NCBI RefSeq assembly: GCF_002288925.2
Contig: NW_022098072.1
Span: 19,521,658-19,585,657 of the forward strand
Direction of reading: 5' to 3'
Length of the DNA stretch: 64,000 bases
From: Delphinapterus leucas
Lineage: Eukaryota; Chordata; Mammalia; Artiodactyla; Monodontidae
Each line of letters begins with the position of its first letter. Position 1 is the stretch's first letter. Below, in pieces: positions 47,171 through 58,421 of this stretch. Under the pieces are notes generated by a model. It saw only the letters and a list, made by a program, of their open reading frames with translations. It was not told where the DNA came from and did not search any database. The position numbers were made by a program, and so were the translations under genes.

Positions 47171-48272
47171 GGGGGTGCAGAGTCAAGATGGCGGTGTGGG
47201 AAGATGCCAAGTTAGCACCTCCCCACAACTAGGGCGTCTGTCAGCTGCTGGTGGCAGACCCTAATGCTCAAGGAGATGGGAGGAAACAACCCCCAAGTGA
47301 ACCGGTAGGACGTGGGGGGACTGAGAGAGGAGGAGAAGTGGAGGCCAGACAGGATCGGTGCCCCTGAGGCTGGGGAGATCAGGAGAGGCAGGAGGGAGGG
47401 AGCCTCCAGGAAAAGCGGAAGAGAAGTGGCGGGTGATCTCCTGGCCCACTCGGGCTGGGGAGCCTGCTGAGCTCCCAGGCTGGTAACCCCCCTCCAAAAC
47501 CCCCTCCAGGATGCGTGGGTCCTGGGGGCATAAGAGGGAGTCCGGGAGATCAGGAGAGGCAGGCAGGAGGGGCCCTCTGGGAGGAGCAGGAGAGGAGAGG
47601 AGGGCGTTTGCCCTGCCCACTCGAGCCCAGGAAGCCTGCTGGGCTCCCAGGTGAGGTCCTCCACCCTCTGAGACTAGGGGTGTGGGGCATGCCTGGGCCC
47701 ATTCTATTCCTTGAGCCTAAGCTCCACCCCCTACAGCCCTCAGGGCCTTTTCCAGCCATGTGGGTCCTAAACATAGGCCCTGACCATAACCCCAAACTCG
47801 CCCTTGCTTAGGCCCTGCCCTCACAGCCAAGGCCTTTTCTTTCCTCCTCCTCTTTTTTTACTATTGTGGTAGTGAGGTACCTTCCAGTTGCTGATTCATC
47901 TATATTTTTATTTTTATATTCTTTCTAACATATCTATTAGTTTCCTAGTTTAATTTTATTTTTTACTTTTTTATTTTTTATTTTTGGCCAACCCACGCAA
48001 CTTGTGGGATCCTGGCTCACGAGCCGGGGGTCGGGCCGAAGCTCCTGTGGTGGGAGCTTGGAGTCCGAACCACTGGACTAACAGAGAATTTCAGACCTCA
48101 TGGAATATTCATTGGAGTGAGGTCTCAAGGAGGTCCTCATCTCAGCACCAAAACCCAGCTTTACCCAACAGCCTACAAACTCCAGTGTTGGACGCCTCAG
48201 GCCAAACAACCAGTAACACAGGAACACAATCCCACTTGTAAAAAAAAAAAAAAAAAGAGACAGCAAAAAAAT
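47171..48272 (+). promoter_or_regulatory. L1 5' UTR / internal promoter region
   Basis: About 1.1 kb, GC-rich in its first 650 bp. A YY1-type word, caagatggcgg, lies at 47184-47194, close to the 5' end as in human L1. Two imperfect tandem units about 171 bp apart share gggagatcaggagaggcagg (47373 and 47544) and agcctgctg followed by gctcccagg (47461 and 47633). The 3' part contains a SINE-like block in reverse orientation. Promoter function is inferred from the family. Confidence 0.8.
47960..48093 (-). repeat. SINE-like (CHR-1-type) block inside the L1 5' UTR
   Basis: tttttatttttggccaaccc, cttgtgggatcctggctcac, gggggtcgggccgaagctcc, gagtccgaaccactggacta and acagagaatttc mirror, in reverse, the head-to-tail order of a CHR-1 SINE. 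No target duplication is visible, so it looks like an old constituent of this L1 lineage. Confidence 0.6.
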
Positions 48273-49160
48273 ATGTCACAGATGAAGGAGCAAGGTAAAA
48301 GCCTACAAGACCAAAGAAATGAACAGGAAATAGGCAATCTACCTGAAAAAGAATTCAGAGTAATGATAGTAAAGATGATCCAGAATCTCAGATATAGAAT
48401 GGAAGCACCGACTGAGAAAATACAAGAAATGTTTAACAAAGATCTAGAAGAACTAAAGAACAATCAAAGAGAGTTGAACAATGCAATAACTGAAATGAAA
48501 AATACACTAGAAGGAATCAATAACAGAATAACTGAGGCAGAAGAACGAATAAGTGAGCTGGAAGACAAAATGGTGGAAATAACTGCTGAGGAGCAGAATA
48601 AAGAAAAAAGTATGGAAAGAATTGAAGACAATCTCAGAGACCTCTGGGACAACACAAAACATACCAACATTTGAATTACAGGGGTCCCAGAAGAATAAGA
48701 GAAAAAGAAAGGGTCTGAGAAAACATTTGAAGAGATTATAGTCAAAAACTTCCCTACCATGGGAAAGGAAATAGTCACCCAAGGCCAGGAAGGAGAGAAA
48801 GTCCCATACAAGAAAAACCCTAGAAAAAACACACCAAGACACATATTAATCAAACTAACAAAAATTAAATCCAAAGAAAAAATATTAAAAGCAGCAAGGG
48901 AAAAACAAAAAATAACATACAAAGGAATCCCCATAAGGTTATCAGCTGATTTTTCAGTGGAAACTCTGCAGGCCGGTAGGGAGTGGCAGGATATACTTAA
49001 AGTGATGAAAGAAAAAAACCTACAACCAAGATTACTCTACCCAGCAAGGAACTCATTCAGATTCGATGGAGAAGTCAAAAGTTTTTCAGACAAGCAAAAG
49101 CTAAGAGAATTCAGCACCACCAAACCAACTTTACAACAAATGCTAAAGAAACTTCTCTAG
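48273..49160 (+). pseudogene. L1 ORF1 with two in-frame stops
   Basis: ORF1 encodes the RNA-binding chaperone of the L1 particle. The frame from ATG 48273 to TAG 49158-49160 would be about 295 codons, close to the family size. The N-terminal half is a coiled coil (MNKDLEELKN-like heptads and NNRITEAEERISELEDK); the C-terminal half has the RNA-recognition-like part (PRHILIKLTKIKSKEKILKA) and the end segment with QGREWQDILKVM and LYPARNSFRFDGEVKSF. Two nonsense codons interrupt it: TGA at 48672-48674 and TAA at 48696-48698. There is no frameshift, so only point changes inactivated it. Confidence 0.93.
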
Positions 49161-50250
49161 GCAGGAAACACAAGAGAAAAAAAAGACTCACAAAAACAAA
49201 CTCAAAACAATTAAGAAAATGGTAATAGGAACATACATATTGGTAATAACCTTGAATGTAAATGGATTAAATGCCCCAACCAAAAGACACAGACTGGCTG
49301 AACTGATACAAAAACAAGACCCATATATATGCTGTCTACAAGAAACCCACTTCTGACCTAGGGACACATACAGACAGAAGGTGAAGGGATGGAAAAAGAC
49401 ATTCCATGCAAATGGACATCAAAAGAAAGCTGGAGTAGCAATACTCATATCAGATAAAATAGATTTCAAAATAAAGCCTGTTACAAGAGATAAGGAGGGG
49501 CACTACATAATGATCAAAGGATCAATCCAAGAAGAAGATATAACAAGTAAAAGGAGAAATCGACAGTAACAAAATAATAGTAGGAGACTTTAACACTCCA
49601 CTTACACCAATGGACAGATCATTCAAATGGAAAATAAATAAGGAAACACAAGCTTTAAATGACACAATAAACCAGATAGATTTAATTGATATTTATAGAA
49701 CATTCCACCCAAAAGTGGCAGAATACACTTTCTTCTCAAGTGCACACAGAACATTCTCCAGGACAGATCACATATTGGGTCACAAATCAAGCCTCGGAAA
49801 ATTTAAGAACACTGAAATTGTACCAAGCATCTTTTCTGACCACCATGCTATGAGACTGGAAATCAATTACAGGAAAAAAAAACCTGTAAAAAAAAACCAA
49901 ATACTTGGAGGCTAAATAGTACACTACTAAATAACCAAGAGATCACTGAAGAAATCAAAGAAGAAATAAAAAAAATACATAGGAACAAATGACAATGAAA
50001 ACACGACAACCCAAAACCTATGGGATGCAGCAAAAGCAGTTCTAAGAGGGAAGTTTATAGCAATTCAATCTCATCTCAAGAAACAAGAAAAATCTCAAAT
50101 AAACAATCTAAACCTACACTTAAAACAACTAGAGAAAGAAGAACAAAGAAAACCCAAAGACAGGAGAAGGAAAGAAATCATAAGGATCAAAACAGAAGTA
50201 GATGAAAAACAAGGAAAACAATAGCAAAGATCAATAAAACTAATAGCTGG

Positions 50251-50591
50251 GGGCTTCCCTGGTGGCGAAATGGTTAAGAATCAGCCTGCCAATGCAGGGG
50301 ACACGGGTTCAAGCTCTGATCTGGGAAGATCCCACATGCCGCGGAGCAACTAAGCCCGTGCGCCACAACTACTGAGCCTGGGCTCTAGAGCCCTCGAGCC
50401 ACATCTGCTGAGCCTGTGTGGCACAACTACTGAAGCCCATGCACCTAGAGCCCGTGCTCCACAACAAGAGAAGCCACCTTAATGAGAGGACTGTGCACCA
50501 CAATGAAGAGTAGCCCCCACTAGCCACAAATAAAATGAAAGCCCACACACAGCAATGAAGACCCAGCGCAGCCAAAAATAAATAAATAAAT
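50251..50591 (+). mobile_element. CHR-2-type SINE nested in L1 ORF2
   Basis: Full-length body from ggcttccctggtggcgaaat to cagcgcagccaaaaataaat. It duplicated L1 sequence: aaactaatagctgg at 50237-50250 and aaacttaatagctgg at 50592-50606. It interrupts ORF2 between the endonuclease and reverse transcriptase. Confidence 0.96.
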
Positions 50592-52707
50592 AAACTTAAT
50601 AGCTGGTTCTTTGAGAAGATAAAATTGATAAACGCTTAGCCAGACTCATCAAGAAAAAAAGGGAGAGGATGTAAATCAATAAAATTAGAAATGAAAAAGT
50701 TGAAATCACAACTGACACCACAGAAGCACAAAGAATTATAAGAGACTACTACAAACAACTACATGCCAATAAAATGGACAACCACAAAGAAATGGACAAA
50801 TTCTTGGAAAGTTACAATATCCCAAGACTGAACCAGGAAGAATTAGAAAATATAAACAGACCTATCACAAGTTATGAAATTGAAACCATAATTAAAAATC
50901 TTCCAACAAACAAAAGTCCAGAACCAGATGGCTTCACAGGCGAATTCTATCAAACATTTAGAGGAGAGCTAACACCTATCCTTCTCAAACTCTTCCAAAA
51001 AATTGCAGTGGGAGAAACACTCCCAAATTCATTCTATGAAGCCTCCATCACCCTGATACCAAAACCAGAAAAAGATATCACAAAAAAAGGAAATTATAGA
51101 CCAACATCACTGATGAACATAGATGCAAAAATCCTGATCAAAATACTAGCAAACAGAATCCAACAACACATTAAAAGGATCATACACCATGATCAAGTGG
51201 GATTTATCCCAGGGGTGCAAGGATTCTTCAATATATGCAAATCAATCAATGTGATACACCACATTAACAAATTAAGGAATAAAAACCATATGATCATCTC
51301 AATAGATGTAGAAAAAGCTTTTGATAAAATTCAACACCCATTTATGATAAAAACTCTCCAGAAAGTGGGCATAGAGGGAACCTACCTTAACATAATAAAG
51401 GCCATATATGATAAACCCACAGCAAGCATCATACTCAATGGTGAGAAACTGAAAGCATTTCCATTAAGATCAGAAACAAGACAAGGATGTCCACTCTCAC
51501 CACTCTAATTCAACATAGTTTTGGAAGCCCTAGCCACGGCAATCACAGAAGAAAAAGAAATAAAAGGAATACAAACTGGAAAAGAAGAAGTAAAACTGTT
51601 ACTGTTTGCAGATGACATGATACTATACATAGAAAATCCTAAAGATGCCACTAGAAATTACTAGAACTAATCAATGAATTCGGTAAGGTTGCCAGATACA
51701 AAATTAATGCACAGAAATCTCTGGCATTCATATACACCAACAATGAAAAATCGGAAACAGAAATTAAGGAAACACTCCCATTTACCACTGCAACAAAAAG
51801 AATAAAATACCTAGGAATAAACCTGCCTAAGGAGGTGAAAGACTTGTACTCAGAAAACTATAAAACACTGATGAAAGAAATCAAAGATGCCATAAACTGA
51901 TGGAGAAATACACCATGTTCTTGGATTGGAAGAATCAACATTGTGAAAATGACTATACTACCCAAAGCAATCTACAGATTTGATGCAATCCCTATCAAAC
52001 TACCAATGGCATTCTTCACAGAATTGGAACAAAAACTTTACAAATTCGTATGGAAACACAAAAGACCCCGAATAGCCAAAGCAATCTTGAGAAAGAAAAA
52101 TGGAGTTGGAGGAATCAGGCTCCCCAACTTCAAACTATACCACAAAGCTACAGTAATCAAGACAGTATGGTACTGGCACAAAAACAGAAATATAGATCAA
52201 TGGTACAGGACAGAATGCCCAGAGATAAACCTATGCACATATGAGCATCTAGTTTATGAGAAAAGAGACAAGAACATACAAGGGAGAAAAGACAGCCTCT
52301 TCAATAAGCTGAGCTACGAAAACTGGACAGTTACATGTAAAAGAATGAAATTAGAACACTACCTAACACCATACACAAAAATAAACTCCAAATGGGTTAA
52401 AGACTTAAATGTAAGACTAGACACTATAAAACTCTTAGAGGAAAACACAGGAAAAACACTCTTTGACATAAACCACAGCAAGATCTTTTTTGACCCACCT
52501 CCAAGAGTAACAGAAATAAAAACAAAAATAAACAAATGGGACTTAATTAAACTTAAAAGCTTTTGCACAGCAAAGGAAACCATAAACAAGACAAAAAGAC
52601 AACCCTCAGAATGGAAGAAAATATTTACAAATGAAATAACAGACAAAGGATTAATCTCCAAAATATATAAACAGCTCATGGAGCTCAGCATCAAAAAAAA
52701 CCAAACA

Positions 52708-53018
52708 GGGCTTCCCTGGTGGCGCAGTGGTTAAGAATCCACCTGCCAATGCAGGGGACACAGGTTTGAGCCCTGGTCCGGGAAGATCCCACATGCCACA
52801 GAGTAACTACGCCCATGAGCCACAACTACTGAGCCCGCATGCTGCAACTACTGAAGCCTGCGTACCTAGATCCTTTGCTCCGCAACAAGAGAAGCCACCA
52901 CAATGAGCACCCACAGCAACGAAGAGTAGCCCCCACTTGCCGCAATTAGAGAAGCCCACGCGCAGCAACGAAGACCCAACGCAGCCAAAAATACAAATAA
53001 ATAAATAAATAATATTTT
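52708..53018 (+). mobile_element. CHR-2-type SINE nested near the ORF2 C-terminus
   Basis: Body from gggcttccctggtggcgcag to caacgcagccaaaaatacaa. The L1 sequence aaccaaaca before it and aacaaaca after it mark the target site. The B-box region reads caggtttgagccctgg. Confidence 0.95.
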
Positions 53019-54000
53019 AACAAACAATCCAGTTAAAAAATGGGTGGAACACCTAAATAGACATCCCACCAAGGAAGACATAAAGATGGCCAAGAGGCAC
53101 ATGAAAAGATGTTCAACATCACTAATTACTAGAGAAATGCAAATCAAAAGTACAAAGAGGTATCACCTCACACAGGTCAGAATGGCCATTATCAAAAAAT
53201 GCTGGAAAGGGTGTGGTGAAAAGGGAACCCTCCTGCACTGTTGGTGGGAATGTAAATTGATACAACCACTATGGAAAACAGTATGGAGTTTCCTTAAAAA
53301 TGTAAAAATAGAACTACCATATGACCCAGCAACCCCACTACTGGGCATACACCCTGAGAAAACCATAATTCAAAAAGAGACATGTACCATAATGTTCATT
53401 GCAGCGCTATTTACAATAGCCAGGACATGGAAGCAACCTAAGTGTCCATCGACAGATGAATGGATAAAGAAGATGTGGCACATATATACAATGGAATATT
53501 ACTCAGCCATAAAAAGTAATGAAACTGAGATATTTGTAGTGAGGTGGATGGACCTAGAGTTTGTCATACAGTGTAGTAAGTCAGAAAGAGAAAAACAAAT
53601 ACCGTACACTAACACATATATATGGAATCTAAAAAAAAAAAAAAAAAAAAGGTACTGATGAACCTAGCTGCAAGGCAGGAATGAAGATGTAGACATAGAG
53701 AATGGACTTGAGGACACGGGGTGGGAAGGGTAAGCTGGGATGAAGTGAGAGTAGCAGTGACATATATACACTACCGAATGTAAAATAGTTAGCTAGTGGG
53801 AAGTAGCAACATCGCACAGGGAGATCAGCTCGGTGCTTTGCGATGACCTAGATGGGTGTGATAGGGAGGATGGGAGGGAGGCTCAAGAGGGTGAGGATAT
53901 GGGGACATATGTATGCATATGGCTGATTCACTTTGTTGTACAACAGAAACTAACACAGTATTGTGAAGCAATTATACTCCAGTAAACATCTATTAAAAAA

Positions 54001-54060
54001 GAAAAACAGTGATAAGGCTAACAGAACTGCATATACTTATCAGACATTAAAAAAAAGAAA
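54001..54060 (+). other. Probable L1 3' transduced segment with second poly(A)
   Basis: After the L1 3' end and its A-rich tail (attaaaaaagaaaaa, to 54005), about 42 bp of non-L1 sequence (cagtgataaggctaacagaa ... tatcagacatt) is followed by a second A-rich tail and then immediately by the 3' target duplication. This is the signature of read-through transcription past the L1 polyadenylation signal. Confidence 0.85.
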
Positions 54061-54075
54061 AATAAGCTAAGACTT

Positions 54076-54809
54076 TTTGGTAAAGAAACTTGAGCATCAC
54101 AGAAACCTAACTTTGTCAATTCAAAGGCCTGCTGAGTCCCATTTCACAGTATCACAGTTTTTAAATGTCGCTAAGAAATGTTTTTTGTATTAAAGCAAAC
54201 GTTCATAAGAAAATGCAACAAAAACAGTCAGGTTTTTCAAAAAGAGCAGAAAATTAACCATAACTATTAAGTTAGTATCGCTATTATGAGTTTATTTTTT
54301 AAAAAGATTCTTTAACTTTTAAGAATGGGCCATGATTGACCATCTTCTAATTTTTCAGTATCAGAGAAAATATTCACACAGACTCAACTATACTAAATAT
54401 TCCCAGACAGGTCAATAATAGGAAAAACAAACAATGATCTTAGTTTGGCACATATAGTTGAATACATGGAAATAAGGATTTCCTCCAATTTTTAGTATAT
54501 GAAACTCAGCAGAAGATTCTAAAATTTTATTATTAAAAATTATCTTTTATGAATACGTAATTTTAGTGCAACTTACATTAATTATTCCATTTGTTTCATT
54601 ATGCTGCAAAAGTTTTCAAAATCCTGGATAAAAAAAGCTATCATAATACACGGATTCTGGTTAAGTTACTCAGACAAGTAACTGAACAAAACTGGAGAGT
54701 AGCCCGTTTTAGGAAGGATGGTAGTAAGGGTATACAGCATGTGAACAGCAGGAAGTGGTGTACAAACTATTTCTACCAGAAAAAAATCAAACTGCTGGTT
54801 CATCTACAG
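54076..54809. other. Intron, no feature recognised
   Basis: AT-rich unique sequence; no supported feature. Confidence 0.5.
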
Positions 54810-55026
54810 CAGTGGTTCTCAGATGGGGGGCGATTTTAGTCCCCCAGGAGACTTTGCCAATGTCTAGAGATATTTTTGCTTGTCACAACTTGAGGGAATG
54901 CTATTGGTTTCTAGAGAGTAGATGCCAGGTCTGCTGTTGAACATCCTACAACATAACTGATAGTCTCACACAACAAAGAACTACTAGCCAGCCCAACATG
55001 TCAATAGTGCCAAGGATGAGAAAACA
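54810..55026 (+). mobile_element. MER5A-type (hAT-Charlie) non-autonomous DNA transposon
   Basis: cagtggttctcagatggggg, ccaggagactttgccaatgtc, gagatatttttgcttgtcacaac, tgttgaacatcctacaacat, and gtcaatagtgccaaggatgag cover the MER5A consensus end to end as I recall it. Confidence 0.88.
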
Positions 55027-55190
55027 GAATTTAGAGACTGTACTGTGTACTTACAGGACTTACTTCATAGGATTATTATGACGTTTAAATATAAACATTT
55101 AGCATGTAAAATGCTAAGTATACTCCCTGGCACAACTATGCACACAATATGCATCAGTAATTACTATTATCAGTATTATTATTGTTATCC
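55027..55190 (+). repeat. MIR SINE 3' part
   Basis: cataggattattatgacgtt, gtaaaatgctaagtatactccctggc follow the MIR 3' half; then short ATT-rich sequence. Confidence 0.5.
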
Positions 55191-57222
55191 ACATAGACAA
55201 TGATTTTGGGCTTTAGTGAAAGCTGGAACAGATGCAATCCTATTTTACCTGCCCCAGTGTAAAAACATCAAGAATAACTTTTAAGATGTTGGAAAGAAAG
55301 ATTTTTTTAAAAAGAATATAGCAAAAAAGCTTCTTGAGTGTGTATATAGACCCCAGGTTTGCGTGGATGCACACCATCAGTTGGCATTAGAAAAAATTAG
55401 TTCTAGATTTTCATTTACAGTAAGAACAACAGTCCAACATATATTTCACTTCTTTCTTCCCTAGGGAGGATTCCCAGGAATATCAACTGGTTTTATTTAC
55501 AATTATTATAACAAAATATTTTTTAGTAGCCACAACTTTTAAAGTCAGAACCATTCTGTTTAAAGCCAAGTACTCGCCTCCTGTAATTTTTCTCATATTA
55601 GCTAATATGACAGCAATAACTAAACATGGATAGCCATTTTAAGTACATTACAACTACTTTTCCTCCCCAGATGACCACGTAATTATATCTGTCACCTCTT
55701 CAGCCTCCTTTCTATTGTTACACTAGTAAAAAGTTTTTTCTGAAGAAGTAAAGCCTTTACTTATAAAGATAGGTGGCAGCCCTCAATAGAATAGTGCTAA
55801 CATTTTCTCCCCAGTTCTTGAAAATGCCAAAGAATTCTCAAATTAAGAGTCCCTCAATTTAATTCATGAAATCCTGAGGCAAAATATCAGCCTAGAAATA
55901 ATACATGAATTTTACAGAGAAATGACTTTAGGAAAATCACTGGAAATTTTAAAATGTATTTTTCTATTCTTTTTCTCAGGAAAAAAAGCTTATGTCTTTA
56001 AAAGGTTGGAGAATTTAAGCAAACACTCAGTGGTTTTGGAAATGTAGTTTCCATAGCAACCAACATGGTCTTCTTTATATAGCATTATAAACAGATGGTA
56101 AAGAGTGGTCATGTTTGTTTCTTTGCCAGTATATCAATAACACTGCTGTAATAGAGTACTGAATACACTTGAACTATTTAATAAATTTAATATACCAACC
56201 ACGAGATCTAGTAATTTAGACAGACAAATATAATTAACCAGTATCTGGGTGGGTTTTTTTTTTCCTTTTTAATAAACACATGAGGATCTTGAACAGTGAA
56301 ATCACTATACTCCACAGAGTCAACAGTCTTTCTTGGCAAGACTTTGTGTAAATGTTTTCTCAACACTTGCCATGCGGGGCATATCACCACAAATATGAAT
56401 CTGATGAGGAGAAAATAATGCATTGAAATAATAAAAGTGGAACCACATCTGTAAATATATTCCTTGGCCATCTGTTCTTAAAGAGTAAATGAGAAATTAA
56501 GAAGCACAAAGAGTTTCTTTACAATAAACAATAGGTTGTAAAGCAAATGGCAAAACTGTTGTTTAAAAATCAGATCCATTCCATGTACAAAGTAATGCCT
56601 TCAGAAATGCAGGTGCTCTGAACTCCACTGATTTAACTGTGGTAACTCGCTAGGTACTATTTGCTAAAAAACTAATAAGCCAAGAAACTATAAATGTGAA
56701 TAGTCTGGCAGTAAAAGTTTGAAAAGCCAATTCCTACATGAATTATCCACACATCTGAGGCAGTGACTATGTCTGGAAGGCAGGCAGTCAGTCAGAAGCA
56801 GCCATACGTGAGTCCGTGGCTCCACAGGGGCACTGGCATCCCTTCTTAATAGGCCCATCTTAGAAGTTCTGACACATTTTCCAAGCAAGACAAGGAATGC
56901 TTACCTTAAAAAAACTGGGGACAATATTTACTATTGTAAATTATATAAATGGCTATTTTGATTACACTTATAAAACAACATTTGGTAAATGGTACCTGTA
57001 CTACATCCTCCCTCTCATGTATCTATCCCTAAATTTGATGATTTTTATCATTTATAAATTCTTTCCATGCTTCTCACATCAAAGCAAGTTCACTGGAAAT
57101 GAGATATTTCATTCTGCAGAACAATCCATGATGGAAATACAGAAAAGGGGTATGCATATTTATGAAAGGAGTGAATTTGAACGATGTAAAGTGTATCATG
57201 GTTTAACTGAAAAGCAAAAAAA
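55191..57222. other. Intron, no firm feature; one protein-like frame
   Basis: About 2 kb without recognised repeats. A minus-strand open frame at 56208-56471 (87 codons) contains a hydrophilic stretch, CPAWQVLRKHLHKVLPRK, that looks coding but matches nothing I recognise. Confidence 0.4.
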
Positions 57223-57231
57223 TTTGAATTA

Positions 57232-57612
57232 GGGACTTCCCTGGTGGTGCAGTGGTTAAGAATCCACCTGCCAATGCAGGGGACATGGATTCGAGCCCTG
57301 GTCCGGGAAGATCCCACATGCTGCGGAGCAACTAAGCCCATGTGCCACAACTACTGAGCCTGAGCTCTAGAGCCCAAGAGCCACAATTACCGAGCCCTCA
57401 TGCCACAACTACTAAAGCCCGTGTGCTTAGAGCCCGTGCTCTGCAACAAGAGAAGCCACTGCAATGAGAAGCCCGTGCACCACAACGAGCCCCTGCTCAC
57501 CACAACTAGAGAAAGCCCGCGCACAACAACGGACCCAACGCAGCCAAAAATAGATAACAAATAAATAAATTTATATAATATATAATTTATATAAAATTTT
57601 TGAAAAATTAAA
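57232..57612 (+). mobile_element. CHR-2-type SINE with AT-rich tail
   Basis: Body from ggacttccctggtggtgcag to caacgcagccaaaaatagat near 57555, then a TAAA/TATA-rich tail to about 57612. Target duplication approximately tttgaattag on both sides. Confidence 0.93.
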
Positions 57613-58012
57613 ATTTTTGAATTAGAACATTTTAAGACTGGTAGAAACTGTCTCAGATTTATATTTGACTCAAAACTGGGAAAAGTTTAAAAAATTATGT
57701 ATCTTGGATGAGCTACAGTGAACTCCACAGTCTACCAAAAACTGCTCTCATTATACAATTTTGGGGAATTATTTAAACCTGGAGAACCCAGGAAAGAGCC
57801 TCCTTTCTCACATGAGGCTGGAGAGTCTCCAATAAGGTACCCAGCTCATCCACCCAAAAAACTTGCCTACCTACAGCAAGTGATCACTATCTGAGTGACC
57901 ATGTAACCAGAAGCCCTTTTCAAAGGATTTTCAGTTTGCCTTCTATAGTACTTGTACTGTGGGAGAGTATCAAGCAACTAATAGCCCCTAGTTTAGGTTA
58001 ACTTCTCCTAGG
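57613..58012. other. Intron, no feature recognised
   Basis: Unique sequence, no supported feature. Confidence 0.5.
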
Positions 58013-58177
58013 AGTGGTTCTCAACCCTGGTGACAAAACAATAACACCTGAAAAGTTTTAAATATAACAATACCCACAGCATATGCCAATCTAGGCAGAA
58101 TCTCCAGAGGTGGGGGCCAGGCATGGGTAGTTTAAAAATACTCCTCAGGTATTATTTTAATGTGCAGCCAGCATTTC
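58013..58177 (+). mobile_element. MER20-type (hAT-Charlie) DNA transposon, 3' end missing
   Basis: agtggttctcaaccctgg, aatctccagaggtgggggcc, ggcatgggtagtttaaaaat, cctcaggtattattttaatgtgcagcc follow MER20. The expected terminal ggttgagaaccactg is absent, both before and after the adjacent SINE. Confidence 0.78.
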
Positions 58178-58191
58178 AAAAAACAAACACC

Positions 58192-58421
58192 AGGGCTTCC
58201 CTGGTGGCGCAGTGGTTGAGAGTCCGCCTGCCGATGCAGGAGATGAGGGTTCGTGCCCTGGTCTGGGAAGATCCTACATGCCGCGGAGCGGCTGGGCCCG
58301 TGAGCCATGGCCGCTGAGCCTGCGCGTCCGGAGCCTGTGCTCCACAGCGGGAGAGGCCACAACCGTGAGAGGCCCGCGTACCACAAAAAAACAAAAACAA
58401 AAAAACAAAAACAACAACAAC
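58192..58421 (+). mobile_element. CHR SINE, short form
   Basis: gggcttccctggtggcgcag through gagcctgcgcgtccggagcc to gtaccac, then an interrupted (A/CAA)-rich tail. Perfect duplication aaaaaacaaacacc at 58178-58191 and 58422-58435. Confidence 0.97.

Larger units (their letters stand above)
49219..53658 (+). pseudogene. L1 ORF2 (endonuclease and reverse transcriptase), multiply broken
   Basis: Start ATG is 58 bases after the ORF1 stop. Domain order is intact. The AP-like endonuclease has LNVNGLNAP, LQETHF, VGDFNTPL and the SDHHA motif near 49840. The reverse transcriptase (50774-51660) has [23 protein letters not shown] (motif A), QGCPLSPL (motif B) and LFADDMILY (motif C, near 51605). The C-terminal Cys motif [19 protein letters not shown] is near 53205. 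Defects include TGA at 49354-49356, an internal deletion near 49545 that changes frame, TAA at 51506-51508 right after motif B, small indels near 51650, a TGA near 51898, and two SINE insertions (50251-50591, 52708-53018). A 15-bp deletion precedes the Cys motif. Confidence 0.95.
47171..54060 (+). mobile_element. Near-complete L1 retrotransposon, inactive, with nested SINEs and 3' transduction
   Basis: The element has a 5' UTR from 47171, ORF1, ORF2, a 3' UTR with the usual terminus (ctgattcactttgttgtaca ... ccagtaaacatc) and a poly(A). It is bounded by a perfect 15-bp target duplication, aataagctaagactt, at 47156-47170 and 54061-54075, so both ends are certain. About 650 bp belongs to two later SINEs. 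ORF1 has two nonsense codons and ORF2 has several nonsense, indel and deletion defects, so it cannot retrotranspose. It is in plus orientation, antisense to PDSS2. The extra bases after the first poly(A) look like downstream sequence carried from the source locus. Confidence 0.97.

Noticed and set aside
47212..47811. Several overlapping open frames of 80-150 codons on both strands
   Set aside because: They are in the GC-rich 5' UTR of the L1. Proline/serine-rich translations on both strands are a composition effect.
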